Below, in pieces: positions 1-10,079 of a DNA stretch of 64,000 nucleotides. The position numbers were made by a program, and so were the translations under genes. The stretch covers positions 22,803,557-22,867,556 of the forward strand of contig OZ023273.1 in the NCBI GenBank assembly GCA_964007475.1, in the 5' to 3' direction. Source of the DNA: Hybos culiciformis. Taxonomy: Eukaryota > Arthropoda > Insecta > Diptera > Hybotidae. Numbering within the stretch: position 1 is the stretch's first letter; every line of letters starts with the position of its first letter. The notes under the pieces are model-generated. The model was not told the DNA's origin and did no database searches. It saw nothing but the letters and a program-made list of their open reading frames with translations.

Positions 1-107
1 TGTATAAAATAATAGCACTTAACGTGGAATTTGTTTATTGGGGTTGAGTATACAAAAACGTTAAATTAACATTTTGTATATTTCAAAACCAATATACAAT
101 TTCGTTC

Positions 108-158
108 TTATTAAAATAAACAAAAATGTCAATTTAACATTTTTGTTTATTTTAATAA
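108..158. repeat. Perfect 22-bp hairpin
   Basis: Positions 108-129 are exactly the reverse complement of 137-158, with a 7-nt loop between them. The stem is entirely AT-rich apart from a few G/C. A second imperfect hairpin follows at 177-227. No function is known; it may be a MITE or repeat remnant. Confidence 0.8.
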
Positions 159-375
159 AAATAAATGATACTCCGATTTCAAATAATTATTAAAGTGTTA
201 ATTATGCACTTTGATAATTATTTGAAATTAATCCCGTCCATTCCCAATTTTGGTTGGTTAAATTACCAAATCATAATTGTGGAATGTAATTTTCAATTCC
301 CTTTTAAACCTTAAGAAAAATAAACTAAGATCATTATTATATCGGGCGTTGAAAAATTAAGTTCTCTCCAAAATT
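159..375. repeat. Dispersed hairpin-containing repeat, copy 1 of 3
   Basis: This roughly 200-bp block recurs at about 16,538-16,760 and 40,486-40,710. All copies carry a stem around TAATTATCAAAGTG / CACTTTGATAATTA, followed by a conserved stretch containing CCCATTCCCAATTTT and GTGGAATGTAATTT. Copy 1 is more diverged than the other two, which lie inside the 5.2-kb duplication. It lies just upstream of the capsid-like pseudogene. I see no coding capacity; it is an unclassified dispersed repeat. Confidence 0.7.
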
Positions 376-591
376 ATACCGGGCCTTTTATTTTAATATT
401 AAGAAGGTGTGCGGGCCACCTGGAAACAAAAACCCGTTAGAAAGCGTTTAAAAAATTTTTTTTATAAAAAATATCCAGAAAATAAATAAAAAACAAAACT
501 ATCAGTGCTAAAAACAGAGATAGCAACCCTCAGAATAACAAAAAATAAAAAATATATATAAAAACAAAAAATTAATAATAAAAAAACAACA

Positions 592-1816
592 ATGGACGAC
601 AACAACGCCGTCGACCAAGGACACCTAAATGAAGTGCTAGGAAGAGGTGAGGGAATTGTTATACAAAATCAAGCACAAGAAGTTCGAAACGCACGAGCGG
701 CGGACCATGCTCCACCAGAGCAGCCGCTCCGAAACAATGACAACAATGAAGAAGCAGGCGCGAACACAGAATTTACATCTAACAAACCGAATATTTCAAA
801 GTCGTCATCCTTATAGACAGACTTCATGTCAGGCATGGTATATGCAAAGCTTTTCAATGAAAGAAATAATGCCTCGTGGAGTTAAGATACATGATAGGAT
901 GGGCGCATTTGTAACTGATGGAATGAAAGAAAATGGGTACAAGCCGTATGAATGGGCAGACCCACTTAATCTCCAAGGAGTTAGATGTTTGCCTGACGGT
1001 GCTGATAATCATTTAATCCAGTGTTTGGGACATGTAGTAGCAATCGAAAGCGCTGTCCCAAGAACGTTAAATTCACCGGAGTTATCAACCATCGGACAAC
1101 AGTGGTTCTCAACAATGACAACAGTACATGACGCCACTTCATCGATACTTAGAAACCTCCTGCCCGTGCGGGATTCATTGGATCAAATGTCGATAACGAC
1201 ACTAATATGCACGTGTCAATCTGAAACGATGAATCCGCAAAATGATAAAGCACCGATATTGAGAGCGATGATGTTAATGTATGTAATGGCTGACCCACTA
1301 TGGTTAGCGAGAAAATCAACAACCGCTCATTCAGTGCAAGCATTTGGTGCATGTCCGACAGATATCACAAAGAACATGCACCCAACAAATGCACGTGGCA
1401 ACATAAACCTGACGATGCAAATACCCGATGCTAATGGAACGACAACAATAAGAATAATACCACTCGATGTATACACACAAAAATTTGTAGGAAACGTGTC
1501 TCAAGTGGACGCTAACTATAACACTGTAGATATTCACAACAGTGTAGTAATCCCGTTACGACAAACGCAACTCGATGAAGATTGGATAGTACCTTACATA
1601 ATGTGTCACACGACTACAATGTGGTGGAACTGTAGTGACAGAATATCGTTCCAGCAAGCCGACCAAAGATACACAGAAAATGACGCAGGAGATCACGAAC
1701 TAAACTTAAGATGCCAAACTTGTGCATCAGCAGTGTATATTCCAGGACAACATGCTAACATACTCATTGTTATTGTTGATCTCCAAAGAAACCAGATTCA
1801 CACAAACGGAATAAAT
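592..1816 (+). pseudogene. Endogenous virus-like structural (capsid-like) gene, broken
   Basis: A coding region starts at ATG 592. Its N-terminus is Asn/Arg/Ala-rich and acidic. The frame hits an in-frame TAG at 814-816, stays readable after it, then shifts around position 870-880 into a second frame that is open for more than 300 codons to about 1816. The body is a globular protein rich in Thr, Met and Asn with Trp-containing segments, which looks like an RNA-virus capsid protein. The composition and N-terminus resemble the ORF at 35,220 (a shared QAQE-R/EAR pattern followed by Asn/Pro/Arg-rich text). The coding part ends directly in about 19 A residues, as a polyadenylated RNA copied into DNA would. 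I cannot name the virus family; a partiti- or toti-like capsid is only a guess. One nonsense and one frameshift mutation mean it is not expressed as a full protein. Confidence 0.5.
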
Positions 1817-2030
1817 GTAAAAAAAAAAAAAAAAAAAAAGTTAAAGGAAAAGTATTGCTAATTAAAAGTATATAACAATGTGGCATAGTGAATGAATGTG
1901 ATAAGAAAAGAATAAAAGAGGTTATTTTTTTTTGAAAATACGAATTTTTTTTTCTCTCATATATACACGTTTCACTTTTAAATTTTTTTTTTGTGAAAAT
2001 TTCATTAATAAAACTTTTATAGTATCTGGT
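1817..2030. other. Poly(A) tract and AT-rich spacer
   Basis: A run of about 19 A residues follows the capsid-like coding region. Then comes AT-rich DNA with T tracts and no convincing gene. The A run may mark the 3' end of a retroposed viral transcript. Confidence 0.6.
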
Positions 2031-2179
2031 ACTTCACTCTGAGTATCATTTAATGTCATTTAGTGTAGCTTACAGAAATTTTATCAAAGCTCACAAAGAC
2101 ACTTTTGACAAAAGTTTCAAATGTATTAATATATATCTTAACTTCCAAGTGGTCAAACAAGGGAAAAACAACTTAGAAT

Positions 2180-3483
2180 TCTAGTTGAAGAATACAATAG
2201 TATTCTTCCTATATTGCGAGAGTTTGAGAAAAATTTCCCAGGAAATAAGAATAATTTAACCTTTTATGAACGGTTAAACGCGAAAATACTTAAAGTTTTC
2301 CATTTATTGAGGGTACCGTTTAAGCGCGAATTGAAATAGTTCAAAGCAATAGTAGATATAAACTTTGAGGAGGAAGATAACGCGAACCAATCAGTAAATA
2401 GTTCAGAAACAATTACTGAGGAGGATAAACAACTAGACATATCGGATATATTTGAAACTGAAGAAAAGTCTGAACAATAATAATACAGACTAATACGACG
2501 ACGCACAGTCCCATAACTCACACGGTACATATTCAGAAGAGAATAAACCTGAAAACTACAACGCACAATCCCAAAGCTCTCAAATTTCAGATACAGAGGA
2601 AATAAAACCCGAATATTTAACTATGGCAAACGCGGAAAGGGAATTTTGTTCATAGCCTTTATAGATGCGATAGAATTGGTTAATAGACAGGTCGGAGAAC
2701 ACGGACAAGCTTTAATCGCGATAATAAAAACAAGCTGCAAGGGACAGCGCAAAATCTTATTACAAACGAGGATACGGTCCCAGCGATCATTAATGCGCTG
2801 CGATTAAAAATCAAGCATGAGTCGACGGATATTAGTATGGCGAAAATTTTAATACAAAACAAAATTCAAAAACGGCAAACGCGTATGCCACTGAAATTGA
2901 GACCTTAACAAAACAACTTGAGAATGCACATATTATTGAGGGGATAAATCCCACCAACGCGTCGATTATCGCAACAAAAACGGCTCGACAATCTTTTATT
3001 CAGAATGCGTCTAGCGAGAGACTTAGACTGTTAATGGAGCCAACTCCACCAGAAAGCCTCAACGAAATTACAGCAAGATTTTTGAGCGCAAGTGCGCAAC
3101 AACCAGCCCAAAATAACGTGTTATACTATAGACAAAACAGGGCAGGTAACAACAGAAATCAAAACAATAACAGACAATATCGACCTAATAATAATACAAT
3201 TTTAGAAATTTTAATTTCAAATAATTTCAGAAATAATAACAATTTTTCTAACTACAGACCCAATAACAATTTCGACAACTACAGCCCTAATAACAATTTT
3301 AATAAAAATAATAATTTTAATAACAATAATAGACAAAATTATAATAACAGACCAAACAACAGAAACGATAGGCAAAATCAGCCAAATAACAGAAACGTGC
3401 GCAATATGATTTTGCAAGACCGACCCGAGCAGGGAAACTACAACGGTCCACAATTACAGCAAGGGGGGGACATGGACGAATAA
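2180..3483 (+). pseudogene. gypsy/17.6-like gag remnant
   Basis: Pieces in several frames between about 2180 and 3030 lead into an open stretch at about 2870-3483. That stretch has the errantivirus gag capsid tail (TEIETLTKQLENA, then ASSERLRLLMEPTPPESL), followed by a long Asn/Arg-rich region with repeated NNN and RPNNN units in place of zinc knuckles. The Asn-rich nucleic-acid-binding tail is typical of this gag type. At least four stops or frameshifts break the first half. Confidence 0.8.
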
Positions 3484-3582
3484 ACAAACGAAAAAATAAA
3501 CAAATGAACACAACGTTCCCGAAGTATCCCAAAATAATGTTTTTAAAATGAATTTACTAGTTTTCTAAAATTAAAAACTGAA

Positions 3583-3861
3583 ATGAGTGGTGTTTTTAAT
3601 ACCTACTTAGTAGACACAGGAGCGGATATTTCCGTATTTAAGTCGGACAAGCTTCTTAAAACAGCTAAAATAAATAGTAGTAAAGTATCCACGATAAGCG
3701 GAATAGGGGGGAATTCGATAAAGACCCAGGGAACTGTAGATACAGATATAATTTGCAAGGGGGCTGATTTTCACATTCGTATTGCCAATCAGTTTGAAAT
3801 AGTCGACACAAGTGTCCCTATACCTACGGATGGTATAATAGGGATGGACTTTTTAAAATAA
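3583..3861 (+). pseudogene. Retropepsin-like aspartic protease of the gypsy remnant
   Basis: This 92-codon open stretch has the aspartic protease signature LVDTGADISV near its start and the C-terminal retropepsin block GIIGMDFL at its end. These are the active-site Asp and the hydrophobic-hydrophobic-Gly motif of retroviral proteases. Its length fits a single retropepsin monomer. It lies between gag and RT, as in Metaviridae, but upstream and downstream frames are broken, so it is a fossil domain. Confidence 0.85.
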
Positions 3862-4154
3862 TATAATTGTTTATTAGATTTTAACAAAAATACTGACAAC
3901 TAATACTTAGACCTGACGATTATCCTGAAGATTTGTCATTTATTCTACAAGACTGACTAACTCCAAACTTTTTATCTTTACTCGCAAGAGCAGAGGTTCT
4001 TCGTAAAATTTTAATAGCCAACATTAACAATGCCGAGAACGAAATTATAATCCCAAATCAGGAGATAGCTCCAGGGGTATTTATACCCAATTCCTTAATT
4101 TCAAAATCCTTCCCATACATATACATTTTAAACACAAATCCTAAAAATATTTTT

Positions 4155-4812
4155 TTGAAAATTCCTCAAATAAAAACTGAAAAATGTTCATACTTTGAAA
4201 TCCATAGATCTACAGGTTCTATCCGAACACGTAAGGCAGACATTTTAGACAAATTATCCAAAAACTTTCCAAATTTTATAAAAGACAAACTGACAAATCT
4301 ATGTACTGAATATATCGACATTTTTTCACCCGAGACAGAGAAAATTACCTTCAATAATTTTTATCAGCAAAAACTCCGTCTTAACGACGAAACGCCGGTT
4401 TACATCAAAAATTACCGTGTACCCCATACTCATAAAGAGATAATAAGTAAAGAAGTTGAAAAACTTCTGGAATATGACATTATTGAGCCTTCCGCTTCGG
4501 AATACAATACCCCAGTGCTATTGTTCCTAAAATATCATTCAGGCAGGTTAACAAAAAGTTAATTACCGATAAATATCCCTTGCCTAGAATTGATGACATC
4601 CTAGATCAATTGGGCAGAGCCAAATATTTTTCAAGTTTAGACCTTACACAAGGTTTCCTTCAAGTAGAACTCGACGAAAATTCACGGGACATAACTTCTT
4701 TTTCCACCGAAAACGGCGCTTTTCGGTTCAAACGTCTTCCTTTCGGCCTTAAAATAGCCCGAAATTAATTTCAGAGAATGATGTGCATGGCTTTTTCAGG
4801 TTTAACACCCTC
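4155..4812 (+). pseudogene. Truncated reverse transcriptase of the gypsy remnant
   Basis: Two adjacent frames (4155-4562 and 4563-4770) give the start of a Ty3/gypsy RT: the EVEKLLEYDIIEPSASEYNTP entry block, then YPLPRIDDILDQLGRAKYFS, the first catalytic Asp in SSLDLTQGFLQV, and FKRLPFGLK. The reading then breaks, and the YxDD block is not present. A frameshift separates the first two parts. The missing second half proves it is inactive. Confidence 0.85.
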
Positions 4813-4929
4813 GAAAGCATTTTTAAAATTTTTGTTTTTATGGCAAATTGCTCCTATGATGTATAAATTTTGTATAAATAATAAAAAATTCTTTCAAATT
4901 AATTCAAATGTTGTTCTTATTTCTTTTAT

Positions 4930-6285
4930 TTTTAAAATTTTCAGTACAAGATCCATTTCTTATTAAAAAGATTTATTTATTCATACTGCAAAATTCTAAA
5001 ATTCTATAACCACAACAATAGTTGAAAAAATTATATTAAATACAACTTCAATGTCGGCGGAAAATAAAATTCATTCATTCATTCATATTACAAATCCTTT
5101 TTGATGATTAATATATTTTCAGTTATGGTTGTTTTTATAGATGCGTAATATATTTTCGGTTACGATTGTTTCTTCAAGTATCAATATTGATCTTAAAATT
5201 ATAAATTCTATGTATAATTTTAGTGATTTTTCAACCCTTTTTGATGCGTCATACATTTTCAGTTATGATTGTTTTTTTGTTCTAAAAATTTTGTGGTATA
5301 ATTTTTTAACAATAAGTATTGTCGTTCGTTAAAAGAAAAGACTTTCTAGTGCGAATATTAATGTGAAAATTTTATTGATTATAGGAATTGCCAAAATTTC
5401 AAGCTTCATATAGATTTTTTAGTTTTTAACAAAGTAATCTTATGTCTCGGTAGACCGCGTAGAATTTTCGTATGTTAATAATGTTAATAATGCGAAATTT
5501 TTGTGTAAAGCTAGTTGCAATTTAAAAAAATATTAAATACAATGCTGTCCATTCATGTATTAAAGTGCGACATCATTATCAGAATGAGGGCGATTATTGC
5601 CCAAACCGACGGCCCCCTATGGACGTCAATCAAGGCGATGATGGCGGCATTTGTGCTGCAAAATGAAGGGGTGATTGTGATGATTAAAGGCGGCCCAATG
5701 CAGCGGTATCATCGTTTTGGGGCATTGATCTCAATGATTCCGGTAAGTTCTCTTTTTATTTTTTATTTTCAAATATTTTTTAATTTTTTAATCTTTTTAA
5801 TTTTTCTAATCTTTTTTTAATTTTTATTTTCAGGTGCAAACAAAGTAGTTTCTTTTATCTGGATACACCACCCGGATAATTGGGAATGTTCTTGATCAGC
5901 GGCCGTACAACCCCCCTCCAATTGAGGATGAAGAAGATTGGGACGATCGCGAATCAATTAAATTTAATCGAAAAATTAAAAAAATATATATTTCGCAATA
6001 AAAATTTTGGAGGAATGAAAGCAAACATTTTTTTATTTTACGAATTTTTCATTTACAGGTAGTAAATCATAAAATTGAGAAAACATTATAAAGTTGCTTC
6101 TTTATTTTTTTTGTTAACCCCATCAACAATAATTGTAAGCCCTTCAAACTTCTTAATATGATCTGCAAATTGCAGATAATCTAACCCTACATAGCCCCAA
6201 TCCACGAGCTTTAACCACTTCGAGCTTTTCACCACTTACTACAATTTTGTGGGAGAACCCCTACACAATTTGTGGGAGAATCCCT
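4930..6285 (+). repeat. Diverged duplication of the 13.1-15.3 kb locus, copy 1
   Basis: This stretch matches 13,165-13,380 and 14,100-15,240 in order and orientation. Shared landmarks are GGCGGAAAATAAAATTCATT, the ATATTTTCAGTTATG spacers, the leader and two exons of a small gene, and a 3' block with CTTTTCACCACTTACT. Relative to copy 2 it lacks the minus-strand coiled-coil gene region (about 13,390-14,100). The divergence is visible in most lines, so the duplication is older than the 5.2-kb one. Confidence 0.8.
5542..5970 (+). pseudogene. Small two-exon gene, broken copy
   Basis: Exon 1 runs from ATG 5542 to a GTAAGT donor at 5743, and exon 2 starts after TTTTCAG at 5834. Exon 1 encodes a 67-residue piece related to the gene at 14,539 (shared IKAMMAAFVLQNEGV and MQRYH-FGAL). 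Exon 2 has TAG as its fifth codon where the other copy has GAG; beyond it the acidic PPPIEDEEDWDD tail is still readable. The TATA box of the other copy is also reduced (TGTGTAAAGC instead of TGTGTATATAAAGC). The upstream ATG reads through here, while copy 2 has TGA at the matching codon, so the ancestral protein was probably about 13 residues longer. I do not recognise the family. Confidence 0.6.
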
Positions 6286-6952
6286 GTAGTGGCAACACTA
6301 CAAGTTATCCGGCCGTGTCGAGTAAATACTAATGTAGTGGCAACACTACAAGTTACTTTCGGCCGTGTCAAGTAAACCTCAGCCAAGCTAACAACGCACA
6401 GTCAATTACTGCGCAGTTTTTAACGAAGCTGGCAGAGTGTTCACTTGACACGCCACACACACAAAATAATGAAACGTCAAAAAAGATAAAAAATCTTCCC
6501 TCTTCTACATCCGAATTACGTGCACGACGGAAGTCAAAAAATCAAAAATTAAATTTCATAAATCCAAAAGGATTTTTATCGAAATAAAAAATAAGTAAAA
6601 AGAATTCTCATTGGAATTATTAATTCCAATTAATAAATAAAATAAAAAAAACAATTATACGAAATAAATAAATAAATAAAAAAAACAATTATATGAAATA
6701 AATAAATGTTTCAAAAAAATAAAAAATAATAAAATTATTTTTTATCATCAAAATTAAAGTAAATTTAATAAATAACAAAAACTAGGTTATTAACCAATCT
6801 GTAAAAATATATTTAAGTGTAAAAATAAAGATAATAAATAGTGATTACTGTGAAAAAGGAAAAGCCGTGGGGATTTTCATTTCTCACTTCAGCAAACATT
6901 CCAACACAAGACATTCATACAACCACACAAACCCACCCCACAATTGGTGACC
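6285..6952 (+). mobile_element. LTR, family A copy 1, followed by a primer-binding site
   Basis: The block starts TGTAGTGGCAACACTACAAG and ends CCCACCCCACA (TG...CA). Its first about 48 bp are tandemly duplicated (second start at 6333). The 5' part matches 12,012-12,145 closely, including CAGCCAAGCTAACAACGCAC and GAAGCTGGCAGAGTGTTCAC; the rest is AT-rich and diverged, and the last 100 bp again align. A tRNA-primer-like sequence follows. It could be the 5' LTR of an element ending at 12,694, or an independent copy. Confidence 0.7.
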
Positions 6953-6954
6953 CC

Positions 6955-6972
6955 GCCTGCCAAATAATTGGC
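6955..6972 (+). other. Primer-binding site (TGGTGACCCCGCCTGCC)
   Basis: It lies two bases after the CA end of the LTR and begins TGG, as required to pair with a tRNA 3' CCA end. This is the normal minus-strand priming position of an LTR retrotransposon. The tRNA species was not identified. Confidence 0.65.
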
Positions 6973-7512
6973 ATCAAGAAAAAAAATCAAATCACATTTT
7001 TGTCTTTGATTTAAATACAACACTTAAAATTTTACATCATCAAATAACCTAAAAAATTTTAACCTAAAAAATATAATATAAAACACATTTTTTTTTCTAA
7101 CATAAAAAGAAAAGAAAAAATACATAATAAAAAATTTTTCTGCACACAAGTTCAAACAGTGAAAAAAGTCTGTACAACAAGAGAAAAACAACAAACAGAC
7201 ATGTAGGAGATCGTAGCAGTACAACAAAATACATCACCTGGTAAAAAAACAACATATCGGTAAGCTGTACATTTTCCTAATAGTATTATTCATCAAATTG
7301 TCGCGCACACCACAACAAGCAGCAACTACAATCGACTTAAAAAAAAAAAAAAAAAAAAATTTCTGCACACAAACCCACCGCACACTAATAATTGTACACA
7401 TATCTTTTAATAATGCGATCTATATAACATATATAATCCATTTTTAATAATATGCATTCACATAACTCGGGGTGTCTTATATTATATTCGCCTTCATTAG
7501 ATAGTGGACATC

Positions 7513-7777
7513 TGTAATGCCCCCTTATCATTATGTACATAATACTATATACATTGTATATTATATGCTCTCTTTCTTTTATTATTATTATTCGTTAAGT
7601 TATCTTAGTATTAGTTAATAAGAAAGTATAAGACGTCTATGTACTTAGTTTTAAGCAGTCAGTTTATAAGCAACTCTCAAACAGTTTACGCAATAAAATA
7701 TAAGTTGGAAATATAATAAGATCACCTGTTTTATTCAAAGATACCCTAGAGGTATCACATGGCGACCGTGACAGTTG
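7513..7777 (+). mobile_element. mdg1/412-type LTR with primer-binding site
   Basis: A TG...CA block runs from 7513 to 7759 and contains an AATAAA signal at about 7693. TGGCGACCGTGACAG follows immediately at 7760. That primer-binding sequence is used by mdg1/412-like Metaviridae (tRNA-Arg type). No gag or pol is found after it, only very A-rich DNA, and no matching 3' LTR was seen. The left border is less certain than the right one. Confidence 0.65.
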
Positions 7778-7779
7778 TG

Positions 7780-8790
7780 TGTGTAACTGTTGGCTGGGTT
7801 GGCAAAAAACTTAAAAAGCAAAAAGTAATTTTATTTGAAACTGAAATTTTTTTGACAAAAAAAAAAAAATAAAATAAAATATTTTTAATTATTAAATAAA
7901 TAATATAAAAAAAAAAAAAATTTTTGAAAAAAAAAACCTGTAACAATTATTTTTGAAAAAAAAAAAGAAAAAAGTAAAGGAAAAATTAATTTAATAAAAA
8001 CTGAAAATTTTTGCTTTTGAAAAAAAAAATTTATAAAATTAGACGCCCCTTGTTAATAAAAATCATCAAAAAAAAAAAATTTTTGTTAAAGAAAAAAAAA
8101 TGGAAGAAAAAATTTTTATTAAAAATAATTAGAAAATCACATAGAAAAAAAAGAAAGTGGAAACGAAAATTTAAATTAATTTTAAAATAAAATTTTGCTA
8201 AAAAAAAAAGAAAGAATTTTTTTTAAATTAAAAACTAAGAAAAAAAAAAAACCTGAAAAAAAAAAAGGAAGAAAATTTTTTTTTGGAAGAAAATGGCGAA
8301 AACATAAATTGAAAAATAAATTTATTCTTAAAGACATTTAATTGGAAAAAAGAAATTAGAAAAAAAAAAGAACTTAAAATAAAAAAAAAAGAAAAAAAAA
8401 AAATAAAATCCGTTAATTATTATAATTGAAAAATAACAAAAAAAATTTATTAAGAAAAAAAAAAAAAACACACATATATACAAATACTTACAAAAAAAAA
8501 AAAAAATGAAACGAATTGACTAATGAAAAATTTATTTTTGATATGAAACAAAAAAACAAAATTTGGAAATGACAATGAGTGAATGAGTGAATGAGTGAAT
8601 TTTACGAAATGAAGTGAAAATATTACGAAATGAAATGAAATAAAACAAAAAAAAAAAAAAAAACAAACAAAATTTTTTTTGACAATTAAAAAGAAAAATT
8701 TAACAAAAAAAATAAATAATTTGGAAATAGAAATAATTTTTGTTTAATTTTGGAAAAAGAAAATAAAAATTCATCAAAAAAAAAATTTGC
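7780..8790. other. Extremely A-rich non-coding stretch
   Basis: About a kilobase made mostly of A runs separated by short AT-rich words. Small simple repeats occur (for example GAATGAGT at 8577-8600). It follows the mdg1-type primer-binding site, so it may be a decayed leader/gag region. No gene is supported. Confidence 0.6.
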
Positions 8791-8859
8791 GTGTGCCCTG
8801 TACGCGCGGGGGAAGTTATACTTCGTATTCGTATTCGTAATGTGGAAATAAAATAGAAC

Positions 8860-9000
8860 AAGTACGTATTTCAGCTAATTTCACGACGCTCACACTGCTT
8901 ACTTCGCTGCATAGCAAGAATACCACGCGCATGTGTTTGGGATCTACCGACTCATTCTCTTTCTCTCTCCTCGCATATGTGTTTGGGGTGGGTGTCATTG
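8860..9000 (+). repeat. Dispersed repeat B, copy 1
   Basis: This segment is repeated with about 80-85% visible identity at 9930-10,070. Shared words include AAGTACGTATTTCAG, CATAGCAAGAATACCACGCG, and the pyrimidine-rich CTTTCTCTCTCCTCG followed by ATGTGTT. The two copies flank the palindromic array. There is no coding signal. Confidence 0.75.
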
Positions 9001-9488
9001 GAATGTATGGATGTGTGTATGTTGTGCATGGCTGATTAAAAAAAGGCTTACATTTTTTTTTATTAATTTGATTTTTTGAGGAAGGAAAATTATTAAATTA
9101 TTACATTACATTACAATTATTACAAAACGAATAAATTTGTAAAATGAATTAAAATTTAAATAATTTATTAACCACTTTAACTTTTCTATAAAGTTTTAAT
9201 AATTTTTCTTTAGTTTTTTTTGTTTTTTTTGTTTTTTTAGTCGCCGATGGTTTTTTAACAGCCACCGATTTTATAGATTTTTTTTTACGAAGCCGCTCTT
9301 TTCTCCAAAACAGGTATTTTTGAGTCGACCAGCCGCAGCAATCGTAGGGCACAATTTGACTAGTCGCGGTCAAAAAAAGCGATCGGCGTCGTATCTGGTC
9401 TATACATGCAAAAAATTAACAAAACAAAAATTGATAAAAAAGTTGACAATGTATTGGTGCAAAAATAATAATAAAAAAACTGAAAAAT

Positions 9489-9925
9489 CAATCGCGGACA
9501 AATGACATTTTGCAAAATGACATTTGTCCGCTAAAAATTAAAAATTTCAATCGCGGACAAATGACATTTTGCAAAATGACATTTGTCCGCTAAAAATTCG
9601 AAAAATCAATCGCGGACAAATGACATTTTGCAAAATGACATTTGTCCGCGATTGCTTTTTTTAATTTTTAGCGGACAAATGTCATTTTGCAAAATGTCAT
9701 TTGTCCGCGATTGATTTTTTAACTTTTTAGCGGACAAATGTCATTTTGCAAAATGTCATTTGTCCGCGATTGATTTTTCAGATTTTTAGCGGACAAATGT
9801 CATTTTGCAAAATGTCATTTGTCCGCGATTAATTTTTATCGCGGACAAAAGACATTTTGAATCGCGGACAAATGTCATTTTTATGTCCGCGATACAAAAA
9901 CAAATCGCGGACAAATGTCCAACCC
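9489..9925. repeat. Mirror-image palindromic satellite array
   Basis: Six units of about 55-60 bp each contain a near-perfect 38-nt palindrome, GCGGACAAATGACATTTTGC followed by AAAATGACATTTGTCCGC. Units 1-3 (9489-9650) carry the TGACATTTT form and units 4-6 (9666-9830) carry the reverse-complement TGTCATTTT form. The whole array is therefore an inverted repeat of palindromes, with the turn at about 9655. Degraded units continue to about 9925. A related, decayed array lies at 48,215-48,425. No function is known. Confidence 0.9.
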
Positions 9926-9929
9926 CCAA

Positions 9930-10070
9930 CAACAAGTACGTATTTCAGTTAATTTCACTTCGCTGGCCGCTGCATAGCAAGAATACCACGCGCATATGTT
10001 TGGTACTACCGACTCACTTTCTTTCTCTCTCCTCGCGCATGTGTTCGGCGTGGGTGTTTCGGAATTTAGA
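9930..10070 (+). repeat. Dispersed repeat B, copy 2
   Basis: This is the partner of 8860-9000 in the same orientation. With that copy it brackets the palindromic array, so array plus flanks may have expanded together. Confidence 0.75.
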
Positions 10071-10079
10071 GATTTAATT

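Larger units (their letters stand above)
2100..4812 (+). mobile_element. Degenerate Ty3/gypsy (17.6/errantivirus-like) retrotransposon fragment
   Basis: Gag, retropepsin and the first half of reverse transcriptase appear in the expected order, in different frames with many stops. No LTR is seen at the left edge, and the RT stops abruptly near 4812 where a different repeat begins. RNase H, integrase and env are absent. Order and motifs point to the gypsy/17.6 group of insect Metaviridae. It is an old, inactive copy. Confidence 0.85.

Noticed and set aside
9149..9373. Lysine-rich minus-strand frame of 74 codons that resembles a histone-H1-like tail (KKTKKTKK).
   Set aside because: The Lys run comes from a TTTTTTTGTTT low-complexity tract, the frame is short, and no promoter or homologous text supports it.
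9489..9925. CRISPR-like array because of regular spaced repeats.
   Set aside because: The repeats are palindromes with almost no unique spacers, they change orientation in the middle, and the genome is a eukaryotic one.
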